Shown here: positions 1 to 12,738 of the stretch, piece by piece | Layout: the number at the start of each line of letters is the position of its first letter | How positions within the stretch are numbered: the stretch's first letter is position 1 | DNA from: Siphlonurus alternatus | Lineage: Eukaryota; Arthropoda; Insecta; Ephemeroptera; Siphlonuridae | Reading direction: 5' to 3' | DNA: 64,000 nt | NCBI GenBank assembly: GCA_949825025.1 | Contig: OX463778.1 | Span: 44,122,646 to 44,186,645 of the forward strand | Notes under the pieces: model-generated | Databases searched by the model: none | What the model was told of the DNA's origin: nothing | The model's input: only the letters and a program-made list of their open reading frames with translations | Position numbers and translations under genes: made by a program

Positions 1-66
1 ACTGTAAACAAAATTTTGATGAAATAACTTTTTTCATGAGGACTTAAATAACTTTAATTTTCACAG

Positions 67-3000
67 GGTTGATATGGAGCTTATGTGTGCCCACCTCTTC
101 GAACGAGCTGAGAAGATCATGAGGAAGTGCCTGGAAGATTCAAGTAAGCATTTGTTTGTACTTATGTACCTACTGCCTGTCCAACTTTTTATCTTCACTG
201 ATGTTTTTGCAAATGGTTGGTATTTAAATAAAATCGTGTTGTGTAAACACATTTTTAAAGAGTACAAAATCATTTTATTTTTTAATTATATCTGCTTTTA
301 TAATTTTAAATTTTACAAAAACTGTGTACTCTGCTCTTTTTTTAATGTATTAAGTTAGTGAACATCATTTTTAAGCATAAGAATTGGCAATGAGGTTCTT
401 TTGCTTATGCAGGGCTTCGTCCTGAGGAAATCCACTCGGTGGAGCTGGTGGGAGGCTCCAGCAGGGTGCCTGCCCTGAAGCAACTTATCTTCACTGTGTT
501 TGGCCACCACCCCAGCACCACACTGAACCAAGACGAGGCGGTGGCTCGTGGCTGTGCCCTGCAGTGTGCACTTCTCTCCCCAGCAGTGCGAGTGCGAGAA
601 TTCAGCATTACGGACATTCAGGCGTACCCAATCAAGCTGGTGTGGGACCCAGCCATGGGAGAGGATGATGCGTGAGTTGAGAACACCTGTTAACCGTTTT
701 TCATAAATATATTATCTTAAATGTAATTGTGGACAAAAAGTGCCAAAAAAAATAAGTTTTATGTACATTAAATTTTATAAATAATTGTGTCATCATTGTG
801 ATTTCAGAGAGATGGAGGTTTTCCCTCTAAACCACCCAGTTCCCTTCTCGAAGATGCTCACTTTCTACAGAACAGGACCTTTTACATTGAGAGCTTTCTA
901 CCATGGTGATATTCCGTATCCTGATGCTAAAATTGGTAAGTTGACATCATCTGTAGTTGGTAAAATAGGTCTGACCTGTGGTATTCTCACAGGTGAGTTC
1001 CATGTGCGTGACGTGAAGCCCTCAACAACTGGTGAGAGCCAGAAGGTGAAGGTGAAAGTGCGTGTGAATATCCACGGCACCTTCAAGGTGGCCCAGGCCT
1101 CCCTGGTGGAGGTAGCCACTGCTGAGAACTCTGCTACCGAGCCCATGGAGGTGGAGGCCAACCAGAGCCAGGATGCCAGCGACACACAGTCCAGCCCACA
1201 GAAGACAGAGAATGGACCGAAGGCTGATGACGTGAGTGGTGCCTCAGAATTAATTTTCCTAATATACAATGTATAAAAGTGAAGGAAAATAAACCATTTT
1301 GGTTGTAATATATTTTATATTTAAAAAGGAAAGGATAGGAATAACCAGCAAGGCCTTACCGATCGAGAAATCACATTCACTCGAAAATTAGTTACATTTT
1401 GAAGACGTTTCGCATCGTTTAGCTTGCTAGTATGCTTCATCAGTTCAAAGAGAAGAATTTTCGAGTGAATCTGTAACCGCAAGGTTATCTCGTTCTGTGA
1501 CTTCTCGATCAGTAAGGCCTTGCTGGCTATTAAAGGAGGGGAACCGCTTCAGCTTTTATATTTTTAATGTTTTGTAAATAATGTCAAACTTACTTGTGCA
1601 CCAAAAAAAAAGTCACCACCCTCCGCCTTCCACCAGTTCAGCAGTTGAAATTCAAAAAGCGCGCCAAAGAAAATTGGGGCTTATGACGTCATGATCAACG
1701 ATTGGTTGCGTTTAATCAATCATGGCGCTTGACGTCATAAGCCCCAATTTTCTTTGGCGTGCTTTTTGAATGTCAACTGCTGAACTGGTGGAAGGCGGAG
1801 GGTGGTGACTTTTTTTTTGGTGCACAAGTAAGTTTGACATTATTTACAAAACATTAAAAATATAAAAGCTGAAGCGGTTCCCCTCCTTTAATATACAATG
1901 TAGGATTCCTTTGTTCCTGCTTATACCGTGAGTAAAGCAAATATAGACTCTTATTTTGATTACTTGCACATGAAGACTTCCAAACAAGTTGCTATTGTCT
2001 GTGATGTTATCAGTTAGTCAACTATTATCTGTACGATTATTTTTAAAGTTGTTGAATGATAACTACAGTATGTATTTTGCAGTTGAAATTTTCATTGCCA
2101 TTTGTTTTTTGTGCATTACTAATTTTAAAGTTGATGTAAATCATGAGCACTTAGGATCAGTGTTAGGTTTGTTTCGTTTCCTGTTTGACCTTGCAGCTTA
2201 CGGTTCAATTTTTTGTTCAGGGAGAGCCAACTGATGATGTTCCTGAGAAGAAGAGCTCTGGCAAGAAGAAGACGATCTCGACAGAGCTGTCTGTGGAGAG
2301 CAAAACTCACGGCCTTACAACTGAAGATATCAACGGATGTCAAGAAATGGAGGTAAGTGTCTAAGAAATATTGTGTACCCCTGATTATATGATTATGATG
2401 CTGATAAAGATCTAACATGTGTTGTAGTTAAATGGAATCACTAAAAAAATTGTGATTTTAGCTCTAATTGGTACCAGGTAGTACCTATTTTTTAATAAAG
2501 CTACAGGGTAACTGATTTAATTTCTAATGCTGTATATTATACTAGAATGTATTATTGCATGTAAAATTCAACAGAATTGTTTGTCAAATTTAAAAGTAGT
2601 GTTTTGAAATGGAAGGGCAATTAAAAAATATTGCACAAAAAATAGACTTCTGACTAATTTCCATGTTCGGTATGCAGTTGCAGATGATTGCAGAAGACCG
2701 CCAGGAGAAAGAGCGAGTGGATGCTCGCAATGCCCTCGAGGAGTATGTGTATGAGCTGCGTAGCCAGCTGAGCAGTGAGGACGAGCTAGCACTGTTTGTG
2801 GAGGAGTCGGAGCGATCGTCCCTGGGACGAGCCCTTGAGGACATGGAAAACTGGCTTTATGAAGAGGGAACAGAATGTATGAGACAGGCCTACGTCGACC
2901 GCCTTTCGCAGCTTAAGGTATGCTTACTATCATCTGCTATGTATTTTTTGGTATTTTTCTTAAGGATGCATTCATAGCTCTGAATCATATCACTCTACAC

Positions 3001-3986
3001 TTGTTTTTAATCTGACTACTGTACGTAATTCAAGTGTGAAGCAGTCTCATTTTTTTTTATGATTACATACTGTATATTGGCTTACTTTATTAAAATTTAC
3101 TTTTAGAATATAAATTTCCATGTTGTTATTCTAGTTATTCTTTAAGGCCATTTCATAATTCATTTTTTTTTTTTTCATAATATATATGTATATTTTTTTT
3201 TGTATAATTTTAAATTTGTTTCATTTATTTATAATATTTGCTATTCCACCAGACCCGAGGAGACCCAATCAAGACTCGTCGGTGTGAGAGTGAGGCTCGC
3301 CCTGGAGCGCTGGAGGAGCTGAGTCACTCACTGCAGCTGGCTCGCAAGGCCCTGAGCGTGGCTACAGCAGGAGAGGAGCGTTACAACCACCTCACGGCAG
3401 AGGAGTTGTTGCGTGTGGAGCAGGCTGTGGAGAATACCACGCGCTGGCTGGAGGAGCAAAGGACCCTGCTGGCCAAGGCCCCGCGAACCCAGGACCCACC
3501 AGTGCTTGTCACAGCCCTCCGATCAGAGAAGCATGTTAGTTACAAGTTTATTTTTATACTGTTTTATTATTGAGAAAATTTTCAATTTCAAATAGTCTAT
3601 AGGACCTCTGGCTTAAAACCATTTTGGATACTGTTGAAGATAAATCTACGAGATTTTGTAAAATTTTTAACATATAGGATGATGTGGTTTGAAACATCAA
3701 TTTGCATTACATTTGCTGAAATTTTGCTGAAATTTAAATGCTGAGAGAGTACACTTTCTTCCCAACGATCACTGAAATTATAAATAATATATTTTGTGTT
3801 TTACTTTTGTTGCAGACGTTTGACAGCCTTGTAGGTGGCATACTGAACAAGCCCAAGCCCAAGGTAGAGCCCCCACCTCCCAGCAAAGAGGAGGCCCCAG
3901 CCTCAGAGCAGGGAGCCCCCCAAGGCAATGGTGGTGATCCCACCTCCCCACCCACGGGTAACCCCGTCGAGATGGACACAGACTAA
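67..3986 (+). CDS. HSPA4: Heat shock 70 kDa protein 4 / Hsp110 family chaperone, 3' eight exons (5' part outside window)
   Basis: Hsp110 proteins are cytosolic nucleotide-exchange factors and holdases that work with Hsp70. Exons read from splice sites and frame: 67-143, 413-671, 808-935, 993-1231, 2221-2352, 2678-2917, 3253-3534, 3816-3986 (stop TAA 3984-3986), giving about 508 C-terminal residues of a family usually near 800-840. The end of the ATPase domain is clear ([16 protein letters not shown], then [16 protein letters not shown]). Next come the Hsp110-type substrate domain ([26 protein letters not shown]), an acidic Lys/Ser-rich loop, the helical lid ([29 protein letters not shown]) and a Pro/Lys tail ([12 protein letters not shown]) ending VEMDTD. 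These match HSPA4 rather than Hsp70, which lacks the loop and has a different C-terminus. Intron 936-992 is only 57 nt and has no in-frame stop. Intron 1232-2220 holds two foldback elements. The N-terminal ATPase half lies before position 1. Confidence 0.95.
1341..1532. repeat. Short inverted-repeat element in HSPA4 intron
   Basis: The left arm ATAACCAGCAAGGCCTTAC (1341 on) is matched in reverse complement by the right arm ending GTAAGGCCTTGCTGGCTAT near 1530. Inner segments around GATCGAGAA and CACTCGAAAATT also pair. It looks like a small non-autonomous foldback transposon directly abutting the next palindrome. Superfamily not assigned. Confidence 0.7.
1531..1890. mobile_element. Near-perfect 360-bp palindromic MITE in HSPA4 intron
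   Basis: TAAAGGAGGGGAACCGCTTC at the left end is mirrored by GAAGCGGTTCCCCTCCTTTA at the right end. Pairing continues through almost the whole element, leaving a loop of a few tens of bases near 1700 flanked by TGACGTCA. No coding capacity is seen, so it is a non-autonomous foldback DNA element. Mismatches between the arms are few, suggesting either a young insertion or arm homogenisation. TAA/TTA ends suggest a short AT-rich target site, but a duplication is not certain. Confidence 0.8.
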
Positions 3987-6553
3987 GACTCCTCCTTCCC
4001 TGCCTTCTCGAACCTGCTTCACTTTCCCCCACCCCAAACTACTGCCACCCTCTTATTATTTATCTCTCGTCTACTGAAGAAACCTCAAACTTAACATCCT
4101 AACTATTTAACTAGGCTTCGGCATCTTTGTTTAAATGGAAGGTAAAGTGCATTTTACATTAAATAAACTTTGTAATTTTTCTGCTTTACAAAATATTATA
4201 ATCACCACTGTACTAAATCAATATAAATGTAAGTTTTAATCCATAACTTACATGTAAAAATTAAAAATACAGTATCTGTCATTATTTATTCTACTCGTTA
4301 TCTTAATATTTTAATGACATTCCAAATCTACTAAGTATTTTGTTGTAAGATCAACAAAAAAATTTTCTTATAATAAGTAGCGAGAGATTTTTCCTTGTCA
4401 AATTTGAAATGCAATATTTCAACAACAATATGCTGTCTCACAAGAAAATACCGTGAGCATTTTTATTAGTTGAGATTTAATCTTGTAAAGATCAAAGTAC
4501 TTATTTGTAAAGTCAGTGCCATAAGCCCGGCAAAGTGTTTTTTGCTCGCATGTAAGATTTATTGTTGTCTACATTAATTTATTTAAATATTAAAATGCAA
4601 ATGAAAGCAATAGAAAATAAGCGAGCATTATACCTTTTACGTAACTACCATTGTTATAATATGTGGAGTGCAACAAAATTTTGATTTATGACATAGATAG
4701 ATTTTTTTTTCTTCTCTCGTTTTAATCTAGAATTGCCATTGCTTCTCTTGGGTTGTTGATTGATTCAACCGTGGCCTAATCACTTGTGAACCAACTATAA
4801 TTTTTTTAGTCTTTCAAAGTTATTGGTCATTGAAAATTTAAAAAAAAAAATAGCCAATTTTGTATCAGAATTTAGGTTTCATTAAGCCTTGTACATTGCA
4901 AATTTGTCAAAAAATCTTGTTCAATAATAACTTACTAAACCTCTGTGCAATGTATGCCAATAACGCCTTATTAAAGTACTGTTTATTAACTTTACACTCT
5001 TGCTATGACAAAAATCAAGCATAGTTAGCATTTGCTTGTAAATGCTGTAGCTCCCAAGTGAATTTGTTTAAAATCATTGAATAAATCAGCTTGTAGCTGC
5101 ATTGAAACATATTTCATACTGTTCTATAAAAGTTATACATAGTTATAATTTTTTTAACTTGTTTTTATTCAAATATGAACCTGAGTATTTAAACAGTATG
5201 AATAAAGTTATCACAAATTAATTTTGAAGAGCAAACTTGCACAGTAGATGGTTAGAATATTTATATATACAAGGCAGGTTCGAGAAATCTTCTCTGATGC
5301 ACATTTATATAAAAAGCTAAAGTAAAACACTAAAAATATATTTTCAAATGCACTCTCCCCTTCCATTATTCCCACTTTATTTATGTAGGTTGGTTTGGAG
5401 ACCTAGAATTGAGAACTGGAAACTACGGCAAAAGACTGCTGCATATCTATGTAGTATACATAGAATGTATACTTGTTTGATTCATATATATTTGTTTTTG
5501 TTATATTGTTTCTTATATCATTACTACCCCTTCGTTGTTTTCTCTCGTTGTTGTCAAGAAAATATGTAGTTTTTGTGATGTAGTTTTCCCACTTCTCAAT
5601 TCTCACTCGCTAATGTCTTGATTATCAGTGTGTTTATTACAAGTATGTAGTAACACATTTTACCTAATTAAGTTTAAGATACAATTGTGCTGATGTGGGG
5701 GATCTATGATCCCCATAAAATGTTTTGACTAAATGTCTTGACTGGAGGATGGAACAGACAGATGTGTTTAAGCCAATGTAGTTTGAAACTTTTTGTTTAA
5801 AATTTTAATAAATAAATTATGTCTTTTCTTTCCTAGAATAATACAATAAAAAATATATATCTTGAGGTTATTTTTCATATTCGTTTAACAACAATGAGAA
5901 TTCCAAAGTAAGCAGAATAGTTCCTTGTATATTTGCTATTGCATTTTACTAATTATTCAAAGTAAGAGAAATTTAACAAAGGCAGAAGAGATTTTTTGTT
6001 CAATTTTTTGGCTTGTGATGCTCCCTCATGTTCGCATAAAAACTGGAACTATAGGCGCTGATGTTTTCTCTTAAGTTTTTGTCTGTTAAATGTTCTGTCC
6101 AATAAAAAAGAAGGAACTACATTTCAATTTATTGTTTTGTTTTTTTATTTTATACAAAACACCCATTTATAACTAGAAAACTTTTTTTGCTTTTTACTAT
6201 AATTATTTGAAGGTTTCTAATAAAAAGAAAATATAAAGGAAAAAAAATAGAGACTTGTAACTTTTTTACTACTTTAAAAATATAATTAATATATTTAAAA
6301 AAAAATCAGTAGCTTTTTCTTGCATGCTCTTGAAGTACTGACATAAAACCTTGACATATATATCTTTATAATTTGACCTGCTGTGATGCCCATTCTCAAA
6401 GTTCAGTGACCTCTTCGTTTGTGAAAATACATATTCAGTGGAGATAAAAGATTATCTTGATGGAGCTCATTGCTTCCAAGTATACATTCATCCCTACCAC
6501 TTAAAACTTATTGTCAGTTGGTAGTTGAAATAGAAGGAGAGAGAAGCTCAAGT
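3987..6553. other. HSPA4 3' UTR and AT-rich spacer up to GLB1
   Basis: HSPA4 3' UTR sequence follows the stop, with the first AATAAA at 4162-4167. The remainder is AT-rich with several further AATAAA-like sites and no convincing ORF. Position 6440-6553 precedes the GLB1 start and is probably its promoter and 5' UTR; a GATAAAAG at about 6445 is TATA-like. Confidence 0.5.
4162..4167 (+). terminator. Polyadenylation signal AATAAA of HSPA4
   Basis: Canonical AATAAA about 176 nt after the HSPA4 stop codon. It is the first perfect hexamer in the 3' UTR. Later hexamers could give longer 3' UTRs. Confidence 0.5.
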
Positions 6554-9500
6554 ATGTCACTGCTGCAAAATATTCTTCTGTCTTCACTGCTCTTGCTTAC
6601 TACAGTGGTAAGTTTGGTTGATTTAAATTCTTGGTATCTTTCTTTATTAAAATTTACATACTTGGCCAGATGTAGGTCGATATGTTAATTGCTTTTTGCG
6701 TATATAAGTTATTTTACTTAACTACTTTACTTACTTACTTGTTAGTATGCATATATATAGTATATATTATAAGTTTTTTTTTAAATGCTGTGTTATCAAA
6801 AGATTGAATAAATCCATTCTATATTATATAAATTATTTACCATATTTACTTGATGCTCCTGCTAGTTCACATTTTATAAAATACAGACTATATATAGGAG
6901 ATTATAATATACTATAATGTATCTAAGCATTAAAAATTAATAAAATACAAGGTTATATTATAATTAATCTATGTGTGAGGATTAAATTCTGTTTTCTTAA
7001 AAAAATATATATTTTAGTCACATTATTATTTTGAATTAATTGTATAATGCGCATTATACAATTCAGTATATATACTAAAATATAATTGAATTATTTTAAG
7101 TATTAATTTTAAACTTGTCATCAAAGTTATATAAGCCCGATAAAAAATTGCGCACACTTTTAATAATAAAGATGAATTTATACTATTTATAGAGATGTAC
7201 GTGTCCCTCGCAACTTGAGCAAACCCCGAAATATTTTTTAAGGCAACATTGTATAGTAAAACTATTAATAATTATATCTACTGAACATCACCTGTGATTT
7301 TTGCGAACGTCGGCAGTATGGGGCATTTTTTTATATTTTTATTTTTAGGCAGTTAATTTCGATGCCGCCAATATATAAACTCGTAAGTATACAATACAGA
7401 GTTTATATTTTTTTTCCCTACCCTATTTATAATATGTTTATTTTTCCTTGTTTTTTTCGTCAATGCTCTATTTTGAGTATTTTGTTAAATTATTTTTAGC
7501 ATGATGTATTATACGTACTAATTAAATTAGTATAAAAGATCGTGACAACGCTGAAAGTTAATTTTATATAATTATATGCAGAACTATAATAGGTATTAAT
7601 AAAAAAATGTATAATTTTAATCGTCTATATATATTATTATTATTATTATTATTATGGGTTTTTTAACTCCCAACCTATATAGTTGGGGTGGTTAAGCGCC
7701 AGCACCGTGCCCAATTGGGCCAAGATGAAGGCGCCCGCTGATCCTGTTGGGGATGTACGATCCAGCGTCTCCTACTCAGCTGCGGGCAATGAGGGCTTCC
7801 CGGGTTCACCCGCAAATAGCCCATCACACAGCCTTTCGGGCAGGTCCTCTCCTAGGCACGGTGGGACACATTTCCGCGAGCTCTCTTGGTGCTGGATGCC
7901 TTTAACGGTTTAACCACCCACGAATAAATTTTGACTAGACTTTGGGCTTAACAGGGCACTTATTGTTATTTTTTTAAGAAGGAAATTACAACCCATATTT
8001 TGGGTTTCCGAATTTATCTCTGTATATTTGTATATAACACATAATATATGTTGTTATATATATTGAAATATTATTATATTATATACAATATGACATATGG
8101 AACAATAATATATAAATATTTGTGACACTTTGACATTATCAAAAGTGTTATACTTAAATTTTAGTTATGCCAGATATTAAATATTTATATTTATTTATTT
8201 TTTATTTTTTTATTATTATTATTATTATTTTCTTTACGATTATAGCTATAATATAACTGATTTCAGATGGCCGAGAGGGAATTTCGCATCGATTATGAAA
8301 ACAATCAATTTCTACTAGACGGAGATCCATTCCGATATGTTTCTGGTTCTTTGCATTACTTCAGAGTTCCGTCAGTGTATTGGCGTGACAGACTACGCAA
8401 GTTAAAGACTGCTGGACTTAATGCAGTTTCAACGTAAGCGTGCGTAATTAATGCAAAAGGACGAGGGTGTATATGGTGATATCTGCATGCTGGTATCTTA
8501 ATATGTGCTAATTTATAATAATTAAGTCAAATATATATACCTATATAGCGTCTATTCCGTCTGCATAAATATATTATATGGCTATATAATATATATATAA
8601 CTTAAGTTTTTTTTTTTTTTTTTTTTTTTTTTTAGATAGCATGAATTTTCAAAGGTAACTTTCAAAGTTTAATTAAGTTTTATAAAAGTCAATGAATACT
8701 AATTAAACTACTTATGCATGAATGCCATGTATTCATATACATATAATAATATATATGTAGATAATATTTTGTTTAATTGTTTTCAATAGGTACGTCGAAT
8801 GGAGAAGCCATGAAAAAGCCCCAGGATCATTTAATTTCTCAGGAGATCTCAATGTGGTTCGATTTGTCAACATTGCTGCTGAAGAGGGTCTCTTAGTTTT
8901 GTTACGTCCAGGACCTTACATTTGTGCCGAGCGGGATATGGTAATTAACAAATTACTACATAATATATTAATTATTATACCATATACCAACAATTAATTG
9001 AGGGATTAATTGGCATGCGATCACATTATTTATTAAAATTTCCACTATCATGGTCAATGATCAGTTTCTTATATTTTTAAAACTAAATTTAAGGTAAATA
9101 AATTACTCTATTTTTTTACCAGATTAATTTTGTTTATTTTTATTTTTGTATCGCCATGCAGGCCCTCGTTTATGCAGTGTTTAATATTTATAATTTATAG
9201 TATGTATTTATAAATAATCATGCAAACAAACTTTTTTTAATATTGTGTATATTATGTCATGTGTCTAAAAAATTATCATAGGGTGGTTTGCCTTCATGGC
9301 TGCTTCAAGAAAATCCACAAATGCAATTAAGGACAAATGATGCAAGTAAGTTTCATTTAATGCTTGTGTTAATTATATTAAATTTACTTTATTGACTAAA
9401 TCACTTTCGGTTCATTTTAGCTTTCATGTCGTTTGTTCATCGTTGGTTTACTGTTCTGATGACAAGAATGTCACCTTTATTGTACGGAAATGGAGGTCCC

Positions 9501-12500
9501 ATCATAATGGTGCAGGTATATTATTTTTTGTCACTTATATTGAATTTCTGGATTTGCATATATAGTGCATTTTTTAGTCTAAATGCTTGTTCTCATAGGT
9601 CGAAAATGAGTATGGAAGTTATCCAGCTTGTGATTTTATTTACACCTCAACCCTGAAAGAAATGCTGCAGTCTCATGTCGGCAGTGCAGCGGTCTTGTAC
9701 ACCACAGATGGAAACTCTGCGTCTTATTTGAAGTGTGGCAAAATTGATGGCGTTTATGCCACTGTTGATTTTGGAGCATGTAAGATATTATTTCAAAAAC
9801 TGCATTTCTAAAAATGAACTCAATTTCACTATGCTTTTTTAGTTCCTAGTTTAAAATGTATATAATATAATTATTCGGAAATTCATGATGATATAATTAT
9901 GTACGTACTTTACTACTTAATTATATTTTCGGATATTATGTGTAGGTTGTCTGTACTATCACTTCAATTATGTTATTAAGACAATTTGAGTGAATTAAAT
10001 CGTTAAATTTAATATCATTGCAACCATGAATTAAATAAAAAATATTATAATAAATAATATGAAATATTTTTTCATCCGCTTCTGCAAACGAGTAATTAAG
10101 TTATATAATGTAGCTATCAGAAAATTCCATATTTTACGCTTTATACATATGTAAATATCACAGTCCTAAATATTGATTTTTTTTTTTCAATTGATTTAAC
10201 ATAATTTACACTTTAAAGCAACGAACGTGACCGCTTCATTCGAGGCGATGAGGAAGTACGAGCCACGTGGCCCTCTGGTCAACTCCGAGTTCTACCCCGG
10301 CTGGCTAGACCACTGGGGTGAGCGCCACGCTACCGTCTCCACAGCCAACGTGGTGCGCACTCTGGAGCAAATGCTGGCCGTCAATGCTTCGGTCAACTTC
10401 TACATGTTCTTTGGGGGAACAAATTTTGACTTTGCAGCAGGTAAACTATTATATCGAAGTAGTAAAATTTATAATATTAATATTTTCAATTTCAATGTTA
10501 TTATATTATGTACAGGAGCTGATATATTGGACCCAACTTTTAAAATTGGTTACAACAATTACATAAGTTCAAAGAACATTGGTATGAATTTGTATGAAAT
10601 TATTATTGCATGATTAAACAACGAATTATTATTATTATTATTATTATTATTTGGAAAGTGTTAATTGCAAAAGATACTCAATAATTTTTCACCGTTGATT
10701 TGAGTTTACAGTTGATATATACAAGTAGTTCAAAATGAAATTATTTAAAATATAACTGAATTTGGATTTTCTCAAATCTAATTTGCAATAATTTCACTAT
10801 CGTATTATAAAATACGTTTAAACCTTCATTACTTAATTAAGTCTTTCGTGAACTTAGGTGCCAACTTGGGCAGCACTTACAGTCCGCAGCCTACGTCTTA
10901 CGACTATGATGCTCCTCTAACCGAGGCCGGGGACCCAACAGATAAATATTTTGCTCTGCGTGAAACAATTACGAAGGCAAGTACTGGTTTTAACAAAATA
11001 TTCAGAAATTATAATAATAATAACAACAATAATTTTTTCAGTACCTGCCCGTGCCTTCTAGAGACCTCCCTCATCCATCGCAGAAAGGGAATTACGGAAC
11101 TGTCGAGATGAACCATGTTGGATCTCTATTCAACCTCAAAGCAAACCAAGAACCGATAAAAACAACTTACCCTGCTACTTTTGAAGAGTTGGGATTGGTA
11201 AATTAAAAGGACCTGTTCTACTCGGCAACATTTATTAACTATAGTTCTTATTACACTGGCTCTAATTAATGTGGCACTGGCCTTGCTCACGCGTGAGCTA
11301 AATTTCAAAAATAATTTGTCCACTCGATTTGGTTCGGCCCCCTTCGCACAACCACAACCCGGCCGATCACTCTCCTTCTAATTTTTGCCTCAACTCTCAA
11401 ACAAATAAGGAGCAATTAATGTCCAGGGGGGGAGGGGGGGAGGGGGGGAGTAATTAATACTTAAAAAAAATTAACTTCAAAATTCAAAAATTCAAATTCG
11501 AGGGATTATATATATATATATATATATATATTATTATATATAATAAATTTTAATTATTGTTTATCAAATTTTATCTAAATATATAGCAGTTTCATCGTCA
11601 ATATGCATAAAGAAGCATGACTGACATTTTAATAATCGATAAACCCATGCTGCTATGTCTTCTCGGTTTTCAGTGGAGTGGATTCGTGCTGTACACAACT
11701 GTGGTGAGCCAGTGCTTTCCAGACCCTTCACTTTTGAGCGCCCCTGATGTGCGTGACAGAGCGCAAGTTTTTATCAACAAGGTCAGAGTTAGTGAAATAA
11801 TTTGTGAAAATATGAATTATCCAAGCGATGATATTTCAGGGCTTCGTTGGAACTCTGAGTCGTATGCAGAAGATTTATAACATGCCAGTTCTAGCAGTAC
11901 CGGGAGATGAAATTGCTCTCTTAGTTGAAAACCAAGGCAGAGTGAATTACGGTTATGGTTTAAATGATTTCAAGGTAATATAAAATGTCATTTTTAATAT
12001 ATATAGATATATACAATAATTTTAATTTATTTTAATAAACTTATTCTAGGGACTTTTAAAAAATGTTACCCTGGATGGCGAAGTCCTTAAAAACTGGACT
12101 ATTTACAAATATCCTTTAGAGAGTTATGGCACTGAAATTCAATTAATTGAGAAAGCTCGTAACCATAATCCAGTTGCTGATGGTTATACAAATCCCTCTG
12201 TTTACTGGGGTGAATTTAAGTTGCCAAATAACGTCACTACAAATCCTCCTCCGGATACTTTCCTTGACCTTGGTGGCTGGTTCAAGGTAAATGTACCTCA
12301 AGAAAGTGCAGGCCAGGCTGAAATTTAAGTCTCATTGTTCTACAGGGCGTTGTTTTTATCAACGGGTTCAACTTGGGTCGCTACTGGTCAGTGGCCGGTC
12401 CTCAGCAGACGCTGTACCTCCCCGGCAGTTTGCTGAAATTGGCGCCTGCCACCAACCGGATTGTACTGGTCGAATTGGAGCGGGCACCAATCCCTTGCAG

Positions 12501-12579
12501 AGAACGAGCATCAGCATCAACTATGTGCAACGTACGCATGCGAACAGACCCCGTCCTGGACACTGCGTGTGCAGTCTAA
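6554..12579 (+). CDS. GLB1: Lysosomal acid beta-galactosidase, GH35 (GLB1-like), complete
   Basis: GH35 enzymes remove terminal beta-galactose from gangliosides and glycans in the lysosome. Exons: 6554-6607, 8267-8433, 8790-8940, 9282-9345, 9421-9515, 9599-9779, 10219-10440, 10858-10976, 11042-11197, 11674-11781, 11840-11974, 12050-12286, 12346-12579; about 640 aa, near the 677 of human GLB1. Exon 1 encodes a signal peptide ([17 protein letters not shown]). The mature start resembles the family ([14 protein letters not shown]). The GH35 signature [14 protein letters not shown] spans the exon 5-6 junction, with the proton donor at about Glu181. The nucleophile lies in NSEFYPGW at about Glu261; the spacing of 80 equals the human Glu188-Glu268 spacing. 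Later motifs are [25 protein letters not shown] and [12 protein letters not shown]. Intron 10977-11041 uses a GC donor (AAG|GCAAGT). Intron 1 is 1.66 kb and carries a GC-rich insertion. GLB1L paralogues are the alternative label. Confidence 0.93.
7677..7925. repeat. GC-rich insertion of repeat character in GLB1 intron 1
   Basis: A roughly 250-bp block about 55-60% GC sits abruptly inside a strongly AT-rich intron, right after an (ATT)n tract. It contains phrases such as GGTTAAGCGCCAGCACC and GGTGGGACACATTTCCGCG, and a 76-codon open frame with no recognisable protein. It is probably a SINE or the end of a retrotransposon; class unknown. Confidence 0.35.
10516..10581 (+). other. Possible 66-nt cassette exon of GLB1
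   Basis: Between core exons ending at 10440 and starting at 10858 lies a segment bounded by TACAG|GA and TTG|GTATGA. It is in phase 1 on both sides, is 66 nt long and has no stop. Inclusion would add 22 residues (starting [11 protein letters not shown]) just after [10 protein letters not shown]. Skipping it gives the arrangement usual in GH35. It is AT-rich, so it may be a chance open segment or a minor isoform. Confidence 0.3.
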
Positions 12580-12732
12580 CAATTAACCTTATAATATGCT
12601 TATATTATACGTTTATACGTTATTTGCTAAAATACTTATACAGAGAATTTATCATTAATTTATAAGTTCGTTGTTTAATTGATTGTTATTATTTTATAAA
12701 ATAGAGAAAAAAATAATGTAAACATATTATGT

Positions 12733-12738
12733 AATAAA
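12733..12738 (+). terminator. Polyadenylation signal AATAAA of GLB1
   Basis: Perfect AATAAA about 154 nt after the GLB1 stop. From here to 13527 the sequence is AT-rich with no ORF of note. Confidence 0.5.

Noticed and set aside
785..1276. Single 163-codon HSPA4 exon
   Set aside because: The frame crosses a 57-nt GT-AG intron and runs past the donor at 1232; the conserved protein spacing requires splicing.
7683..7913. 76-codon ORF in the GC-rich block of GLB1 intron 1
   Set aside because: Sits inside an intron in sequence of repeat character with no protein motif; more likely part of a transposon fragment.
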